64,000 nt of DNA from UTCFX2 sp963726375 (GTDB taxonomy: Bacteria; Chloroflexota; Anaerolineae; Anaerolineales; UBA4823), in NCBI GenBank assembly GCA_963726375.1, contig CAVSCE010000008.1:1095453-1159452 (forward strand). Reading direction: 5' to 3'. A program made the position numbers and the translations under genes. The notes beneath the pieces are model-generated. The model was not told the DNA's origin. It did no database searches and saw only the letters and a program-made list of their open reading frames with translations. This document shows, piece after piece, positions 20,136 through 33,246 of this stretch (position 1 is its first letter; every line of letters begins with the position of its first letter).

Positions 20136-20978
20136 CTAAATGATATCCGCAAACGAGCGCTCGGTCCGGCGAAAAAAAGCTGCACCGGTCAGGAGGACCA
20201 GAAATGTAATAAGGACGGAGAGCGGAAAGAGTGCGCTCGGGGGGGCGCCGCCAACCAGGGCCCAGCGGAAGCCTTCCACCACCCCTGTCATTGGGTTCAA
20301 ATCCAATATCCATCGATATCGCACCGGCAGCAGGTTGCTGCTGTAGACCACCGGGGTCAGGTACATCCAGACCTGGACGATGAACGGCATCAGCTGCTTG
20401 ACATCCCGGTAGCGGACGTTGAGGGCTGAGAACCACAGCCCGAATCCAAACGCGGTCAGCATGGCCAGCAGCAAGAAGAAAGGAAGGAGCAGCACAGCCG
20501 AGGTAGGCGAGGTGCTGTAGACGATCATCAGCACTCCCAGAACAGCGAACGATACTGCAAAGTCGACCAGTCCGGAGAGCACCGCCGAGAGCGGGATGAT
20601 CAGGCGGGGGAAATAGACCTTGGTGACCAGGCTGGCCTGTTCGACGACGCTGACGGATGAGCGGTTGAGCGACCCGGCAAAATACTGCCAGGGCAGCAGA
20701 CCGGAGAGCACGAAAATGGGGTATGGGACGCCTTCACTCGGTGCATTAAGAAGCATGCCGAATAAGACGGTAAATACCAGCATACTCACGACCGGCTGGA
20801 TCACCACCCAGGCGATGCCAAGGAAGGTCTGCTTGTAGCGCACCTTGAGATCGCGCCAGACCAGAAAGTAAAGCAGCTCGCGGTACTGCCAGATCGCCCG
20901 GAGCTGCCAATCCAGCCAGCTGTGCGAAGGTTCGATGATGATTTGAGGTGGTGTCTGTTTTGATGATAATTCAGTCAT
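20136..20978 (-). CDS. wzm: Polysaccharide ABC exporter permease (Wzm-type)
   Basis: An intact 280-residue ABC-2 type membrane protein. The amphipathic start LVWRDLKVRYKQTFLGIAWV is the usual coupling/gating region. Six membrane helices follow, with FVLSGLLPWQYFAGSLNRSS, WFSALNVRYRDVKQLMPF and LNPMTGVVEGFRWALVG as family marks. The start is the ATG at 20978 (MTELSSKQ); the open frame continues upstream only as a shadow of the preceding epimerase. It pairs with the ATPase at 18867-20133 to move lipid-linked polysaccharide across the inner membrane. Confidence 0.9.
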   Translation of the reverse strand: MTELSSKQTPPQIIIEPSHSWLDWQLRAIWQYRELLYFLVWRDLKVRYKQTFLGIAWVVIQPVVSMLVFTVLFGMLLNAPSEGVPYPIFVLSGLLPWQYFAGSLNRSSVSVVEQASLVTKVYFPRLIIPLSAVLSGLVDFAVSFAVLGVLMIVYSTSPTSAVLLLPFFLLLAMLTAFGFGLWFSALNVRYRDVKQLMPFIVQVWMYLTPVVYSSNLLPVRYRWILDLNPMTGVVEGFRWALVGGAPPSALFPLSVLITFLVLLTGAAFFRRTERSFADII

Positions 20979-21048
20979 CTGATCTGCATCAATTTGTAAT
21001 TTTGAAATTCGAATTTCGAGAATTCTCACAAAGTCAGCCCTCTCTCGT

Positions 21049-22169
21049 TCAGCTCCCTGCGGTGCGCGATCCACTGCGTCTACGAGCCTGCTGCTGGCTG
21101 ACCCAGCTGACCAGCTCTTCCACTCCTTCTTCGAAGCGGACTCGCGGTCTGTAGCCGAGCGCTTCAAGCCGACTCGTGTCGGCGTAGCAGTGCCGGATGT
21201 CGCCGGCCCGGAACTGGGCGACGACCTCGGGCTGAAGCGAGAGCCCCAGGTGCTGGATCAGAGCATCGGTTAGCTCCAGGTATCGTAAAGCCTCCGCCCG
21301 GTGCCCACGTTGAAAACCTTGAAGTCGGCCTGGGGGGAGTCCATCGCAATCAGGTTGGCGTTGACGATGTCAGAAACGTGCGTGAAATCGCGGCAACTGC
21401 AGCCCGTCTTCAAAGATCACCGGCGGACGCCCGTTCAGCAGCCGGCTGGAGAAGATCGCCGCGACGCCGGTGTATGGGTTGCTCAACGCCTGGCGCCTCC
21501 CGTAGACGTTGAAATAGCGCAGTGCGACAGCCGGGATGCCATAAGCCCTGCCGATCGCCAGGAACAGCTCCTCGTGGTCCCGCTTATTGATCGCATAGAC
21601 CGAGGTCGGGTAGATGGGCTTGTCCTCGTCGGTGGGGGCGGGGGGCAGCGCTCAGGGCAGCTGCCGGAATCGGGCAGTGCATCTCCCAATCCCGCTGCTG
21701 CAGCTGGGCTGGCTCGCGCAGCTTTGGAAATACCCGCCCGTGGGTTGGGCACTGGTTCGGCGCCTTCCCCATAGATCGACATCGAAGAAGCGACGATCAT
21801 CTTGCGCGGACGCTCCTTACTGTTGATGATGACCTGGAGCAGGACCGCTGTGCCGCCGGCGTTGACATCGGTATAGCGCGCGATCTGATACATGCTCTGC
21901 CCGACCCCCACCAGGGCAGCCTCGTGGAAAAGCACGTCCACTCCCTCAAGCGCTTTGCGGACGGCTTCGGGGTCTCGGATGTCCCCCTGGATGAATTCTG
22001 CTTCGGCGTTCAGGTAGTCCGGTTTTTCACCGCGGTCGCGTAGCCCACCGTGCACCTGCGGCTCCAGGGCATCAAGCACGCGGACGTTGTGACCGGCGGC
22101 GAGCAGAGCATCGACCAGGTGCGAACCGATAAAACCTGCCCCACCGGTGACTAAGATATTTTCCTTCAT
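21049..22169 (-). CDS. NAD-dependent sugar epimerase/dehydratase (extended SDR), frameshifted
   Basis: The protein starts MKENILVTGGAGFIGSHLVDALL, the extended-SDR NAD-binding GGxGxxG. The catalytic serine region is MIVASSMSIYGEG, and the YxxxK motif appears in another frame as TSVYAINKRDHEEL. The last part reads GYRPRVRFEEGVEELVSWV and stops at TGA 21049-21051. At least four shifts fall between 21100 and 21750. The length of about 370 residues suits UDP-glucose/GlcNAc 4-epimerases and GDP/dTDP dehydratases; which one it is cannot be decided. It supplies a nucleotide sugar for the glycan. Confidence 0.75.
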
Positions 22170-22209
22170 GAGTTCTCTCGAATTCAGGACTATTAATATG
22201 ACGGGTCGT

Positions 22210-23388
22210 TTAGACCTTAGAGCCCGGGAAACTCGATACCGCTTCAATCACTTGCGTTTGCTCGTCATCCGTCATCCCGTTGTAAAACGGCAGGCGGAGC
22301 AGGCGGTCGGCGATCAATTCGGTCACCGGGCAATCGCCGATCTTCCGCCGAAGCGGCGGCCCATGTCCGAGAGGTGCAGCGGCAGGTAGTGGAACACGCT
22401 CAGGATTCCGCGCTGCTTCAAGTGCTCGATCAAGCGCCTGGCGCTGTTCCAGGTCGGGCAGCAGCAGGTAGAACATGTGATAGGGCTGCTCGCAGTGCGC
22501 CGGGCACGACCGGCAGCCGCACGCCAGTTTGCGCTCGCCCAGTCCTGCGAGCCATGGTCGTGTATAGTCTTCCAGATCGTCTCGCCGGCGGCTTTGAATC
22601 TCGCTCGCGGCTCCAGCTGCGCCAACAGGAAGGCCGCCAGGATATCGGACGGCAGGTAGCTGGAGCCGACGTCCACCCAGGTGTACTTGTCCACCTGGCC
22701 GCGGAAGAAGCGGCTGCGGTTGGTGCCTTTCTCGCGGATGATCTCGGCGCGCTCGATGTAGCCTGGGTCGTTGATCAGCAGCGCGCCGCCCTCGCCGCAG
22801 GTGAAGTTCTTGGTCTCGTGGAAGCTCTGGGTGGCCAGGCGCCAAAGGTGCCCAGGTAGCTGCCCCTGTATTTGCCGAACAGCCCGTGGGCGTTGTCCTC
22901 CACAACCGGCAGGCCGTGCGTCCGGCAATCTCCAGGATGGCATCCATCTCGCAGCCCACGCCCGGCATAATGCACCGGCACGATGGCACGCGTGCGGGGT
23001 GTGATCAGCCGTTCCAGTCTGGCGTTTCATCCAGGTTGAGCGTGTCCGGGCGGATGTCGGCAAAGACCGGCCTGGCGCCGCGCAGGACAAAGGCGTTGAC
23101 CGTGGAGACAAAGGTGAAGGACGGCAGGATGACCTCATCGCCCGGCTGGATATCCAGCAGCAGCGCCGCCATTTCCAGCGCGTGGGTGCAGGAGGTGGTA
23201 AGCAGCACCCGGGGGGCGCCCAGCCACTCTTCCAGAATGCGGCTGCAGCTTTTTGTGAACGGTCCATCTCCGGAGATGTGACCTTGCTCTACGGCCTGGG
23301 CCATGTAGCGGTATTCATCACCGGAGATCCAGGGTTTATTGAATGGGATATCGTAAGCGGATTGACCGCCGGTTGGCGAAGCTGTCAT
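22210..23388 (-). CDS. wecE: dTDP-4-amino-4,6-dideoxygalactose transaminase (WecE/RffA type), frameshifted
   Basis: The opening IPFNKPWISGDEYRYMAQAV and GHISGDGPFTKSC is characteristic of RffA/WecE. VLLTTSCTHALEMAALLLDI and GDEVILPSFTFVSTVNAFV are the DegT-fold start, with PLP-site NAHGLFGKYRGSYLG and the lysine in SFHETKNFTCGEGGALLIN. The last frame reads ITELIADRLLRLPFYNGM-like sequence, the usual C-terminus. Shifts lie near 23020, 22960, 22850, 22500 and 22340. It would make dTDP-Fuc4N from the 4-keto sugar. The dTDP-glucose pathway genes (rmlA, rmlB) are not in the window. Confidence 0.78.
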
Positions 23389-24379
23389 AGTTTGAGCCGA
23401 TTCTGAAGGGATTTTTCGTGCTCGATCACCCGCCGCAGCGTCTCATCCAGCCGATAAACCGGGGTATAGCCGATCAGCTCATGGATTTTTCGGAGGTCTG
23501 GGATCCGCCGGCGCATATCTTCAAATCCTGGGGCATAGGCTTCATCATATGGGACGACCTGGATCATTGATGTGCTTTCGGTCAGCTCAATCACGCGCTC
23601 GGCCAGGCGTCGGATGGTGATTTCTTCGGTGTTCCCGATGTTGAACACGTTTCCAGGAGCCAGGGGATGTTCTGCCAGCCGGCAGACAGCGCTCGTCACG
23701 TCGGCCACATCGGCAAAACAGCGGGATTGATCGCCATCGCCGTAAACGGTGAGCGGCTCTCCAGAAAGCGCCTGGCGGACGAATCGCGGTACGACCATGC
23801 CGTACTGACCTGCTCTGGCGCGGGCCGACCGTGTTGAAAAACCGCATCACCACGACCGGAAGCCCGAACTGGCGGTGGTACGCCAGCCCCAGGAATTCGT
23901 CTACCTGCTTTGAGACCGCATAAGCCCAACGGCTGTGGGTCGTTGGGCCAATCAAACAGTCATCCTCCTCGCTGAAAGGCACTTTGACCCCTTTTCCGTA
24001 AACCTCCGAGGTGGAAGCGATCAGAACCTTGCAGCCGTAGCGGTTCGCGGTCGTCAGCACCGGCCTCAGTCCCCAGGATGTTGGTGTTGATCGTCCGGAC
24101 CGGGTCTTCGACAATCAGCTTAACACCGACCGCTGCTGCCAGGTGAACGATCACATCCACCTGGCTGACCAGCCGATCGAGCACCTGGCTGTTCATGATA
24201 GTCTCGCGAACAAATTGAAAGCCAGGCAAACCGATCAGGGTTTCCAAGTTTTGGACCTTTCCGGTGGAGAGATCATCGATGGCTACTACAGGATGGTCTG
24301 AGCTGATGAGCAGTTCGCAGAGATGGCTGCCTATGAAACCAGCCCCCCCCGTGACCATAAAGCGTTCTTTAGCTGCCAA
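23385..24379 (-). CDS. NAD-dependent sugar epimerase/decarboxylase (extended SDR), frameshifted
   Basis: The N-terminus MVTGGAGFIGSHLCELLISS gives the dinucleotide fold, followed by VVAIDDLSTGKVQNLE. ASTSEVYGKG (catalytic Ser/Thr) and YAVSKQVDEFLGLAYHR (YxxxK) give the active site. RFFNTVGPRQS and VYGDGDQSRCFADVADV are typical of UDP-glucuronate decarboxylases and related SDRs. Shifts lie near 24065 and 23800. The stop overlaps the start of the transaminase gene by four bases. The product could be UDP-xylose or an epimerised sugar; I cannot separate these. Confidence 0.75.
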
Positions 24380-24381
24380 TT

Positions 24382-27250
24382 TCAGCGCCCCTTTCCCTGT
24401 ACAAGAATCCCGATGAAGATCGCAATCACAATCAGTGCGGCTAATCCGGCTCCAAGGACCAGCGGTGAGAGCCCGGATTGCGCTGGAGTTGGCTGCTGGC
24501 TGATCGGCGGTGTCAGCGTAGGCGTCGGACCGATTGCAGTGGTTGGCGAAGGCGACGGCAGCGATGTGGACTGAATCTGCGGGGTGGAAGGCGGCACTTC
24601 AGAGGCGATCTTTCGCTCCGCAATGAAGACCTGAGGCAAGACCGGCACTGGCGTGGCATTGGTTGATTTGGTCTGGAGACCCAGCCAGGTTACTCCCGAC
24701 AAACCCCTCCTGTGAGGGGTGCACTCGCATCCGCGCTCGGAAGATTTTGGATGAGACCGGACATGTTTACTGTCTCCAAGGGGCTCCAACGCCCGGTCTG
24801 ACCATCTGCACTCGTGTTCCAGGTGCTGTATTGAAGCGAATTCGAACCGGGCAGAGGGGAGACTATATGCAGCGAAGCAGCGTCGGCAGAGAATCCGAAG
24901 GGCGGGAGATTCGATGGTCACAAGACCCAGGGTTGAGTCTGTATTGCTGTTGACGACTTCTCCCCATCCAGGCAGGCGGGCTGGAGCTACCCAACCGATC
25001 CCTTCAGCCGTTTGCTGGGAGATCAGCAGCCAGCGGTGGTTAGGAAGACCATCTTGACTGTACAGCAGATGAAGCTGATCGCCAATGTTTGCAATGCGTG
25101 GCCAGTCGGCTCCCTCTCCTGCAACCTCAAACGGCCAATCCACTGTGGATCAGTTTCGAGGACGCTTTCAGCAGCAGGAGTCTGCCCGGCCTCCCCAATG
25201 GCCGGGGGAATGTAACTTGCGTGAGTGCGAGCGTAGAAAATCCCTTGAGATGTACTTGCTGCAGCTGGGTCAGGCTTTGTCCACGCAGCGTGAAGCTCGC
25301 CTCCGAGGCCAATGCATAAGCCCGGATGATCGACCATCTCCCAACCTGCCGCGGCCGCGTCGAAAATCAGCACAGGAGAGCTCCAGGTGTCGCCCCCATC
25401 ATTGGAATAAACCAGATAGACCCCGCGTCCCTCGTTTAATGGATGGGTGTAAAGGATAATCAACCCACCAGCATTGTCGATGGCGAGCTGTGGCCAGCTT
25501 GCGGTCCCTGCGCCGCTGACTTGTTTTGCGGGCAGCCAGCTGCTGGGGGATTGTGCCTGTTCAGAGCTTACTCGGGAATAGAAAATCTCTCCCTTGGCTC
25601 CGCCGCTCCATGCCAGGTGCAGCCGCCCCTGGCTGTCGGCCAGCAGGTCTGGCTGCCGGGTGACCTCGCCAGAGACAGATTTGACGATCTCAACTGCGGT
25701 TGACGGTGCTGCCATCTTTCAGCTGGGAATAGAAGAGTGAAGTACCAGGAGTAGATTCGCCCTGGCTCCATACGGTGTAAATCCGGCCTTCGACATCGGT
25801 TAATACCGCAGGTTGGCTGGAGGTCTTTTCAATTTCAGATATTGAGGTTGAGCTGCTCCACGGTGAGGGTCTGGGCAAACATTAATTCCATGGTTGAAAT
25901 ACGGCTTTCAGTAACCCAGACCTCTCCGGATCCCGGATCGCTGCCGATGACGGCCATCCGGTCGCCTGTGAAAGCGGCATGCAGATTATCAAGCTGAACC
26001 GGCCAGCCAGTCTCAGGGTCTTCAAAACTGAAGCTGAACACCTGAGGGATGGACCATTCTCGACGATCTGGATCCCAGACTGAGAGATTGAGAGCGGTAA
26101 AATCTTCTCCCCAGAGCCAGTAAGCCGTTTCATCCAACGTGAAGAAGCGGCTGGAGGTCGGACAGGTTTCAAGCCCTGGGTGAATGCTGAAAGGCTCGCT
26201 CCATTGCCCGAGTGTGACGCTGGGGGTCGATACGGCTGCTGAGCCAGCAGGAAGTATTCGAGGAGTCGGAGTCAGGGATTGTGCATCGATCGGCGAGACT
26301 TGCATGGATTGTTGATAGAGCGAGCAGCCGCTTTCTGAGCCATCTTGCCAGATGCGCAGCACTTCACCGGAAGGCAGCGTAGTCAGCAGAGGATTTTCGA
26401 TTCGGGTCTGCAAGGATCCGAGCGGAACAGGTTCGCTCCAGGTAATCCCTCCGTCGACCGATTCCGAATAGAGGATCTGGTCGAGGCGAGGTTCCCGCCA
26501 GATCATAAAGTGCGCACTCTCGACAACCGCTGTCTGAATCAATGCTTCTTCAGGCGTCAGCACCCGGTAATAAATGGAGGATGTGATGACTCTCGGATTT
26601 TGCCAGACGACCAGACCTCCAGTCGAAGGACCGCTGATAGCATTGCGGATATACAGCCCCGGAGCTGCCAACAGAGTCTTCAGGGTTCGTATGTAGGCAA
26701 GCTGCATCGATCGACTGCCGGTAGGCTGGACGGAAAAAACAAGCGCCAATTCGGCGACTGTGGTTCCCAGCTTCCACAATTGCGTTCCAAACAGCGCCTG
26801 GCTGTAGAGCAGCGACTGCTCACTCGCCTGTTGTTCTGGCTGCGAGTACCAGAAGCTGTGGATCATGTTGTTCTCGTCAACAAGCATAAAGGGCATGACG
26901 GTAATTTTGGCAGGTGTGAGCGAAAATTGGGCGGGAGGGCGGAGAGCCTGGATCGGTGAAGCCCAGCTCGAACCATCAAAGACAGAGTAGGTCATTCCAT
27001 CAAATCGATCCATCCAGAAAGCTTGCAAACGCCCGTCCAGGCTGCTGACAATACGGGGCTGTGATGCTGCACCCGAACGGGAAAGGTTCACTGGCGCGGT
27101 CCAGGTCTCGCCTTCAACAGGAGGGGTTGTCGGGGCGGGAGTTGCGGACGGCGTTTGTGCCTGGGCCGGGAACAGACCGGAACCTGCCAGCAGGGTTGTG
27201 ATTAAACCCAATAACAGAATTGTATGTAAAAGGAATCGAGAATTTCTCAA
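24382..27250 (-). CDS. Large BNR-repeat extracellular protein with Thr/Pro linker and membrane anchor, frameshifted
   Basis: The signal peptide (TILLLGLITTLLAGSGLFPAQA) is followed by a Thr/Pro stretch and many Asp-box-like units: ESVDGGITWSEPV, SNDGGDTWSSPV, with LHLAWSGG, IYTVWSQG and LHLLYSQDG strands between, enough for two propellers. After a long Ser/Thr/Pro linker the last helix LVLGAGLAALIVIAIFIGIL and a basic tail anchor it. About 950 residues; shifts near 25850, 25710, 25140, 24900 and 24680. It shares this layout with 8295-9738. Located between the sugar-nucleotide genes and the polymerase, it may bind or remodel the exported glycan (inference). Confidence 0.68.
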
Positions 27251-27257
27251 GACAGCC

Positions 27258-29136
27258 TCACGGATTTATTGATTTCTGCGCCTTTTGCAGCCAGGCTGCA
27301 GCCTCTTGATGTTGTGGGTTGAGAATCAAAACGGTTTGCCATGCATCTGCAGCACGCTGATAGTCTTCACCCAACCAGTATCGGTACCAGGCCTGGGCAA
27401 AAAGACGATCTTCAGCCCAGGAAAACTCTTGCACGAGATCAGCGGCTTCTTCAAGCATTCCGGCCGCAACCAGTGCATCGCTATAGTTGAGGCGGGTAAC
27501 CAGGTCTCTATGCCCGGCTTGCCAGGCAGTTTCCATCCTGCTTAATGCCTGCGGATAATCCTGTCGGGCGATGGCAATCATAGCCAGGCGCTGCAAGGCA
27601 GTCCGATTGGAAGGCTGATAGGAAAGCGCTTGCGAAAAATTCTTCTCTGCGACGCTCAAATCGGCTTCTTTACGCACCGTTTCCATGGGAAGATCATTGT
27701 GATGAACCGGATCATAACGCGCTAATTCCTGGCGGGTCTGTTCCAGCGCGCCGATGTTTGCATACCAGGCGCCGATCAACGAGTTACGAAATATCATCCC
27801 CAGCGTCAACAGGATTATTGCACCACCCATGACGATCCAAATCGATCTGCGGCTGGTTGATCGAGCGGCAGGGTCAGTAGTAGTAGTCGAGGTGCAGTAT
27901 GCAAGCGCTGCAAAGCCAAGCGGCAGCCCGACAATGGGCAATGTCTGCCCGTTATAATAAACCACATCAACAATTCCGTGGACCCCCGCCGCGAGTAATG
28001 CGGCCAGGCCTGCCCAACCCAGGATGGGCGTATCCGACCGATCCAGGCCCTTCCAGGCCCAGCCTGCTATGACGATCGTCCCCCAGATTTAACGCCAGTG
28101 CGCCCCAAAAACCCTGCTCGATCCAGACCTGTAAAAAACTGTTGTGCGAGGATGGAATATATGGATCATTTGTCATGCGGGCATAGACGGCTTGAACCAT
28201 CAAGTAAGTTTGCAGACCGCTGCCCGTAAAACCATAATCGTTGATAAGGCTCAACCCATCTTGCCAAAAGTTGATCCGCGAGACGAGCGAGCCAGCAGAA
28301 TCTGGAATCATGCCGACCAGATTTTGAAATCCGATTGTTGCCTGCAACCCCGAGAGCAATGCGATCAAGATCAGCAGAATTGCAGACCAAAATAATATTT
28401 TTTGAGTTTTCTGACGGAACCAGCGCCTCTGGATGACTGAAAGCGCGGCGGCGCAAATCATCGTAAAAAGGCCAACCCAGGAGCCAACACTGCTGGTCAT
28501 CAGGAGTCCAAGCAGGACAATGGAAGACAGGACAAGGAACACAACTGCAAAGACTAATCGCCTGCAAAATCCAGGCCTGCCAGGTTAAAGCCAGTCCAAA
28601 TGGGACAGCCAGCAGAAGCGTGGCGCCCGCTGCATTCTTGTGGATCACAGGGCCTGGCGGCGCAGGAAAATGGGTATTAATCCATTGCCCTGTCCCTGTG
28701 ATGAGCTCAAGCTTGCCCGGCTCCAGCGTGAAGTCGTGCTTCAGCGACCAGAAGATCGCCAGCCCGGCAGCGAGTGTTAAAAATCCGACTGCGACGAGCT
28801 CGGGAAAGGGATCGATACTCTCTGCGATCGCAAAATAGAGCGCCACGGCTGCAAACAGACGGGCGAGTTGCAGAAGAGCCAGGCTCTGGTTGTAGGATAT
28901 ATAGACAGCAAGCCCTGCGCTGACGACAAAAAGAAAGAGCGGGATTTCAAGTCCTGTCCGGCGCCTGATAAGTCGGCCCTGGATTCCGCTCAGGATAAAG
29001 AATATCGCAATTAAAACGAGGGCCGCACTGACGATCGGCTGATAGGTTTCCACGACAATCAGAATTATCGAAGCGGGGATCAGCAGCAGCCAATCGACCA
29101 GCGCTCGAATCATTTCAGCATGTTCGCCGCTTCTTG

Positions 29137-29152
<16 letters not shown>
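27258..29152 (-). CDS. O-antigen polymerase/ligase-like protein with C-terminal TPR domain, frameshifted
   Basis: The N-terminal frame has six or more hydrophobic helices (LLLIPASIILIVVETY, GLEIPLFLFVVSAGLAV). The middle frame continues with VLSSIVLLGLLMTSSVGSWVG and the Wzy-family periplasmic loop FTGSGLQTYLMVQ and PSSHNSFLQVWIEQGFWG. The C-terminal frame holds two more helices and then TPR repeats (EKNFSQALSYQPSNRTALQR, AWYRYWLGEDYQRAADAWQ). Shifts fall near 28540 and 28090-27965. About 630 residues. Wzy-C/TPR fusions of this kind are known in Chloroflexota and Bacteroidota. The start overlaps the stop of the radical SAM gene by 16 bases. Confidence 0.78.
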
Positions 29153-30913
<1,761 letters not shown>

Positions 30914-30980
30914 CAGGTAATTTCCTCAATTTCCTTGAAAACCATTAATCTTTTCCATTGCGTTTCTATCACGCTCTCCG

Positions 30981-32219
30981 TTATCCTGTGAGCAGATCGA
31001 TCTGCACCTTCGCATCCCGTTTACTCAACTCGTCCAGGGTGCGAACGATCAGCCAGAATATCACCAGCTCTAATCCGACAAGGATCAGCATCGTCCCGGC
31101 AAGCATATAAAGCCACAGCCGCTCGATAGGCCACTCTCCGATAGCCAGACTGAGAATCGCAAGCCCCAGGATCGTCCCAACGGTTATTAACAGCAGACCC
31201 ATCCACCAGAACTGGCTTTCTAATGGGACTTTGAACAGCGGACGGCCAAATAACCCCTGCCGGATTGGGCGTTTATGAAACAATGAAACCAGGTAATTGA
31301 ACGTCACACCCAATGCAAACAGGTTTACTCCAGAAATTCCGAGCACAACTGCCGAGAAACTGGCAAATACCCCCCAGGGCCCTAAAGTTGTTATCCCAGC
31401 AATACGCATTCCGACGAGGATGCCGGCAATCGCTGCCGCTCCCGCCAGGAGAAACATCCCCAGCCCACCCAAAATCCGGACCGGGTTGTACGTCAATGCA
31501 GTCCACAGGATGGTTTGTAAAAAGCGGATCCCATCCCGAACGACGCTCAGCTTGGACCTTCCCAGTCGCTCTTTATAAGGGATTGGAAGTTCAACGACCT
31601 TCAGGTCTTCATGTGCTGTCCGGGTGCTCATCACCGGAGTGAAATTCAATCCATCCGGAAGAGGATAGATGGCTTCCAGTATTTCACGACGGAAAACACG
31701 CATCCCGCTGGCAGGGTCAAACACTCGCTTGCCTGCAATGATGCTCAGCAGGTTTGACCAGATGAAATTACCAACACGCCGAACTGCAGGCATATCGCTG
31801 AAATCACCGGACCTTCGCGAGCCTACTGCGACGTCTGCACCGTTGATTATTGCTTCGCACAGGTCGGGCAGTTTTTCCGGTGGGTAGGTGCCGTCTGCAT
31901 CCAGAAAACCCAAGAGCTGCCCGCTGGCAGCCCGAAATCCTGACTTGAGCGCAGCTCCGTAACCAAGGTTAATGGGGTGTTTTACCAGGAGCACCCTATT
32001 GCAGGCCGAAACGATCTCTGCTGTCCGGTCTGTCGAACCGTCGTCTACCACGATCAACTCCAGCCGGCCTACTCCAGCCTGGTCAAGGGCAGGCTGAACA
32101 GCCAATACCCGTCCAACAATTGCGGAGATTCCATCCTCTTCATTCAAAGCTGGAATCACAATCGACAAGACAATCGTCTCATCGACCCCTGTTGGCTTTA
32201 ACATCTCTATTCTCCCCAT
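30981..32219 (-). CDS. Polyprenyl-phosphate glycosyltransferase (GT2, DPM1-like) with membrane domain
   Basis: An intact 412-residue protein. The cytosolic GT2 domain covers residues 1-240: LSIVIPALNEEDGISAIVG, LELIVVDDGSTDRTAEI, GYGAALKSGF and LLGFLDADGTYPPEKL with the DAD metal motif. DPASGMRVFRREI and ERLGRSKLSVVRDGIRFL are DPM1/ArnC-like marks. Four membrane helices follow. The family transfers a sugar to undecaprenyl phosphate, giving a flippable donor. An alternative start is the ATG at 32201. It could supply a side-branch sugar added outside the membrane. Confidence 0.88.
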   Translation of the reverse strand: MGRIEMLKPTGVDETIVLSIVIPALNEEDGISAIVGRVLAVQPALDQAGVGRLELIVVDDGSTDRTAEIVSACNRVLLVKHPINLGYGAALKSGFRAASGQLLGFLDADGTYPPEKLPDLCEAIINGADVAVGSRRSGDFSDMPAVRRVGNFIWSNLLSIIAGKRVFDPASGMRVFRREILEAIYPLPDGLNFTPVMSTRTAHEDLKVVELPIPYKERLGRSKLSVVRDGIRFLQTILWTALTYNPVRILGGLGMFLLAGAAAIAGILVGMRIAGITTLGPWGVFASFSAVVLGISGVNLFALGVTFNYLVSLFHKRPIRQGLFGRPLFKVPLESQFWWMGLLLITVGTILGLAILSLAIGEWPIERLWLYMLAGTMLILVGLELVIFWLIVRTLDELSKRDAKVQIDLLTG

Positions 32220-32228
32220 TTTGAGATA

Positions 32229-32946
32229 TTAAAAATAGACGGGCTTTTCCTGAACATCATGATTCTTCTCGATTTTTTTTATCACTTTTGCTGGAACACC
32301 CCCAACAACGGTATGAGGGGGGACATCATTGGTGACCACCGCTCCGGCTGCAACCACAGCTCCTTTTCCGATCCTGACACCATCGGTGATCACCGAGGCG
32401 GCGCCCAGCCAGACGTCATCTTCCACCACGATCCCTTCAGCTGTTATACCCTGATCGATGAAAGGACGTGTTGGGTCATCGAAGACATGGTTCACTGAAA
32501 TGATCTGAGTCATTGGAGAAGTATAAACTCGATTTCCAATCGTAACCCCCCCCTGGCCTACTGGATCACTGAATATTCGCCGATCAAACAGTCCTCGCCA
32601 ATGCTGATCCCTGCCTGGGGTAGATTTCGAAAGTTATATACATGCAGTATGGCTCCATGCATCACGATCGTATTTCGCCCAATCTGGACACCATGGGGTG
32701 CAGCATGAATATACACATTTTCGTCGATATAACAGCCATGTCCCAGACGAAGATTTTCAGCGAAACGGATGCGTACTTTTCTTTCGATCGCAGCCATCCC
32801 ATCCATATTCAGAATCAGCCGGTACGCCAATCCCCGAATGCCAATTCCTGCAATGGTAGGAATCCAGCCGGTAATCCCATGAAAGCCTGTTCCAGCATGT
32901 ATCTTGCCGGGGAGCTGGCTTGACGGTTGAGGTACAGGCCAATCAT
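32229..32946 (-). CDS. WbbJ/maltose-acetyltransferase-like hexapeptide acyltransferase, frameshifted
   Basis: The reading MIGLYLNRQASSPARYML, then GWIPTIAGIGIRGLAYRLIL after a shift near 32880, leads into beta-helix repeats (NLRLGHGCYIDENVYIHAA, IGRNTIVMHGAILHVYNFR, GISIGEDCLIGEYSVI). After a shift near 32565 the end reads GGVTIGNRVYTSPMTQIISV, NHVFDDP, then VVAAGAVVTNDVPPHTVV and GGVPAKVIKKIE. These are the features of WbbJ-type acetyltransferases that O-acetylate glycan sugars using acetyl-CoA. It sits just upstream of the polyprenyl-phosphate transferase and about 10 bases from it. Confidence 0.75.
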
Positions 32947-33004
32947 TGACCAGGTTTTACCGGTTTCTCTGGTGGATTGCTCGACCCGAGCCTGGATTGA
33001 ATTT

Positions 33005-33218
33005 TTAGATGGATTGTTTTTTTCTGTCAACGCTGGCGCGCTCCGCCCTCCTGACAGGCCAGGTGAAATGGACTCTGATATTGGGTAACCCCTCTTTTTC
33101 CGTGCAGACGATGTTATAACGGCCAGCCGCCAATTCAATCCAAAAATGCAGATGCTTGAAAGGGCAGGAAATCAGAGAGGTTTAATCCACGCGGCTGGCC
33201 GATCTTAAGCTTGGTCAT
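33005..33218 (-). CDS. Unrecognised small protein, probably frameshifted
   Basis: From an ATG at 33218 the reading is MTKLKIGQPRGLNLSDFLPF and on to ASAFLD; a one-base shift near 33137 continues as ELAAGRYNIVCTEKEGLP and NIRVHFTWPVRRAERA, stopping at TAA 33005-33007. Together about 70 residues of well-composed sequence, but I recognise no family. It lies immediately downstream of the nucleotidyltransferase gene, with which it could be co-transcribed. A chance ORF is possible. Confidence 0.3.
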
Positions 33219-33246
33219 GCTTGATAAATGGTTGATCGTATCGAAA

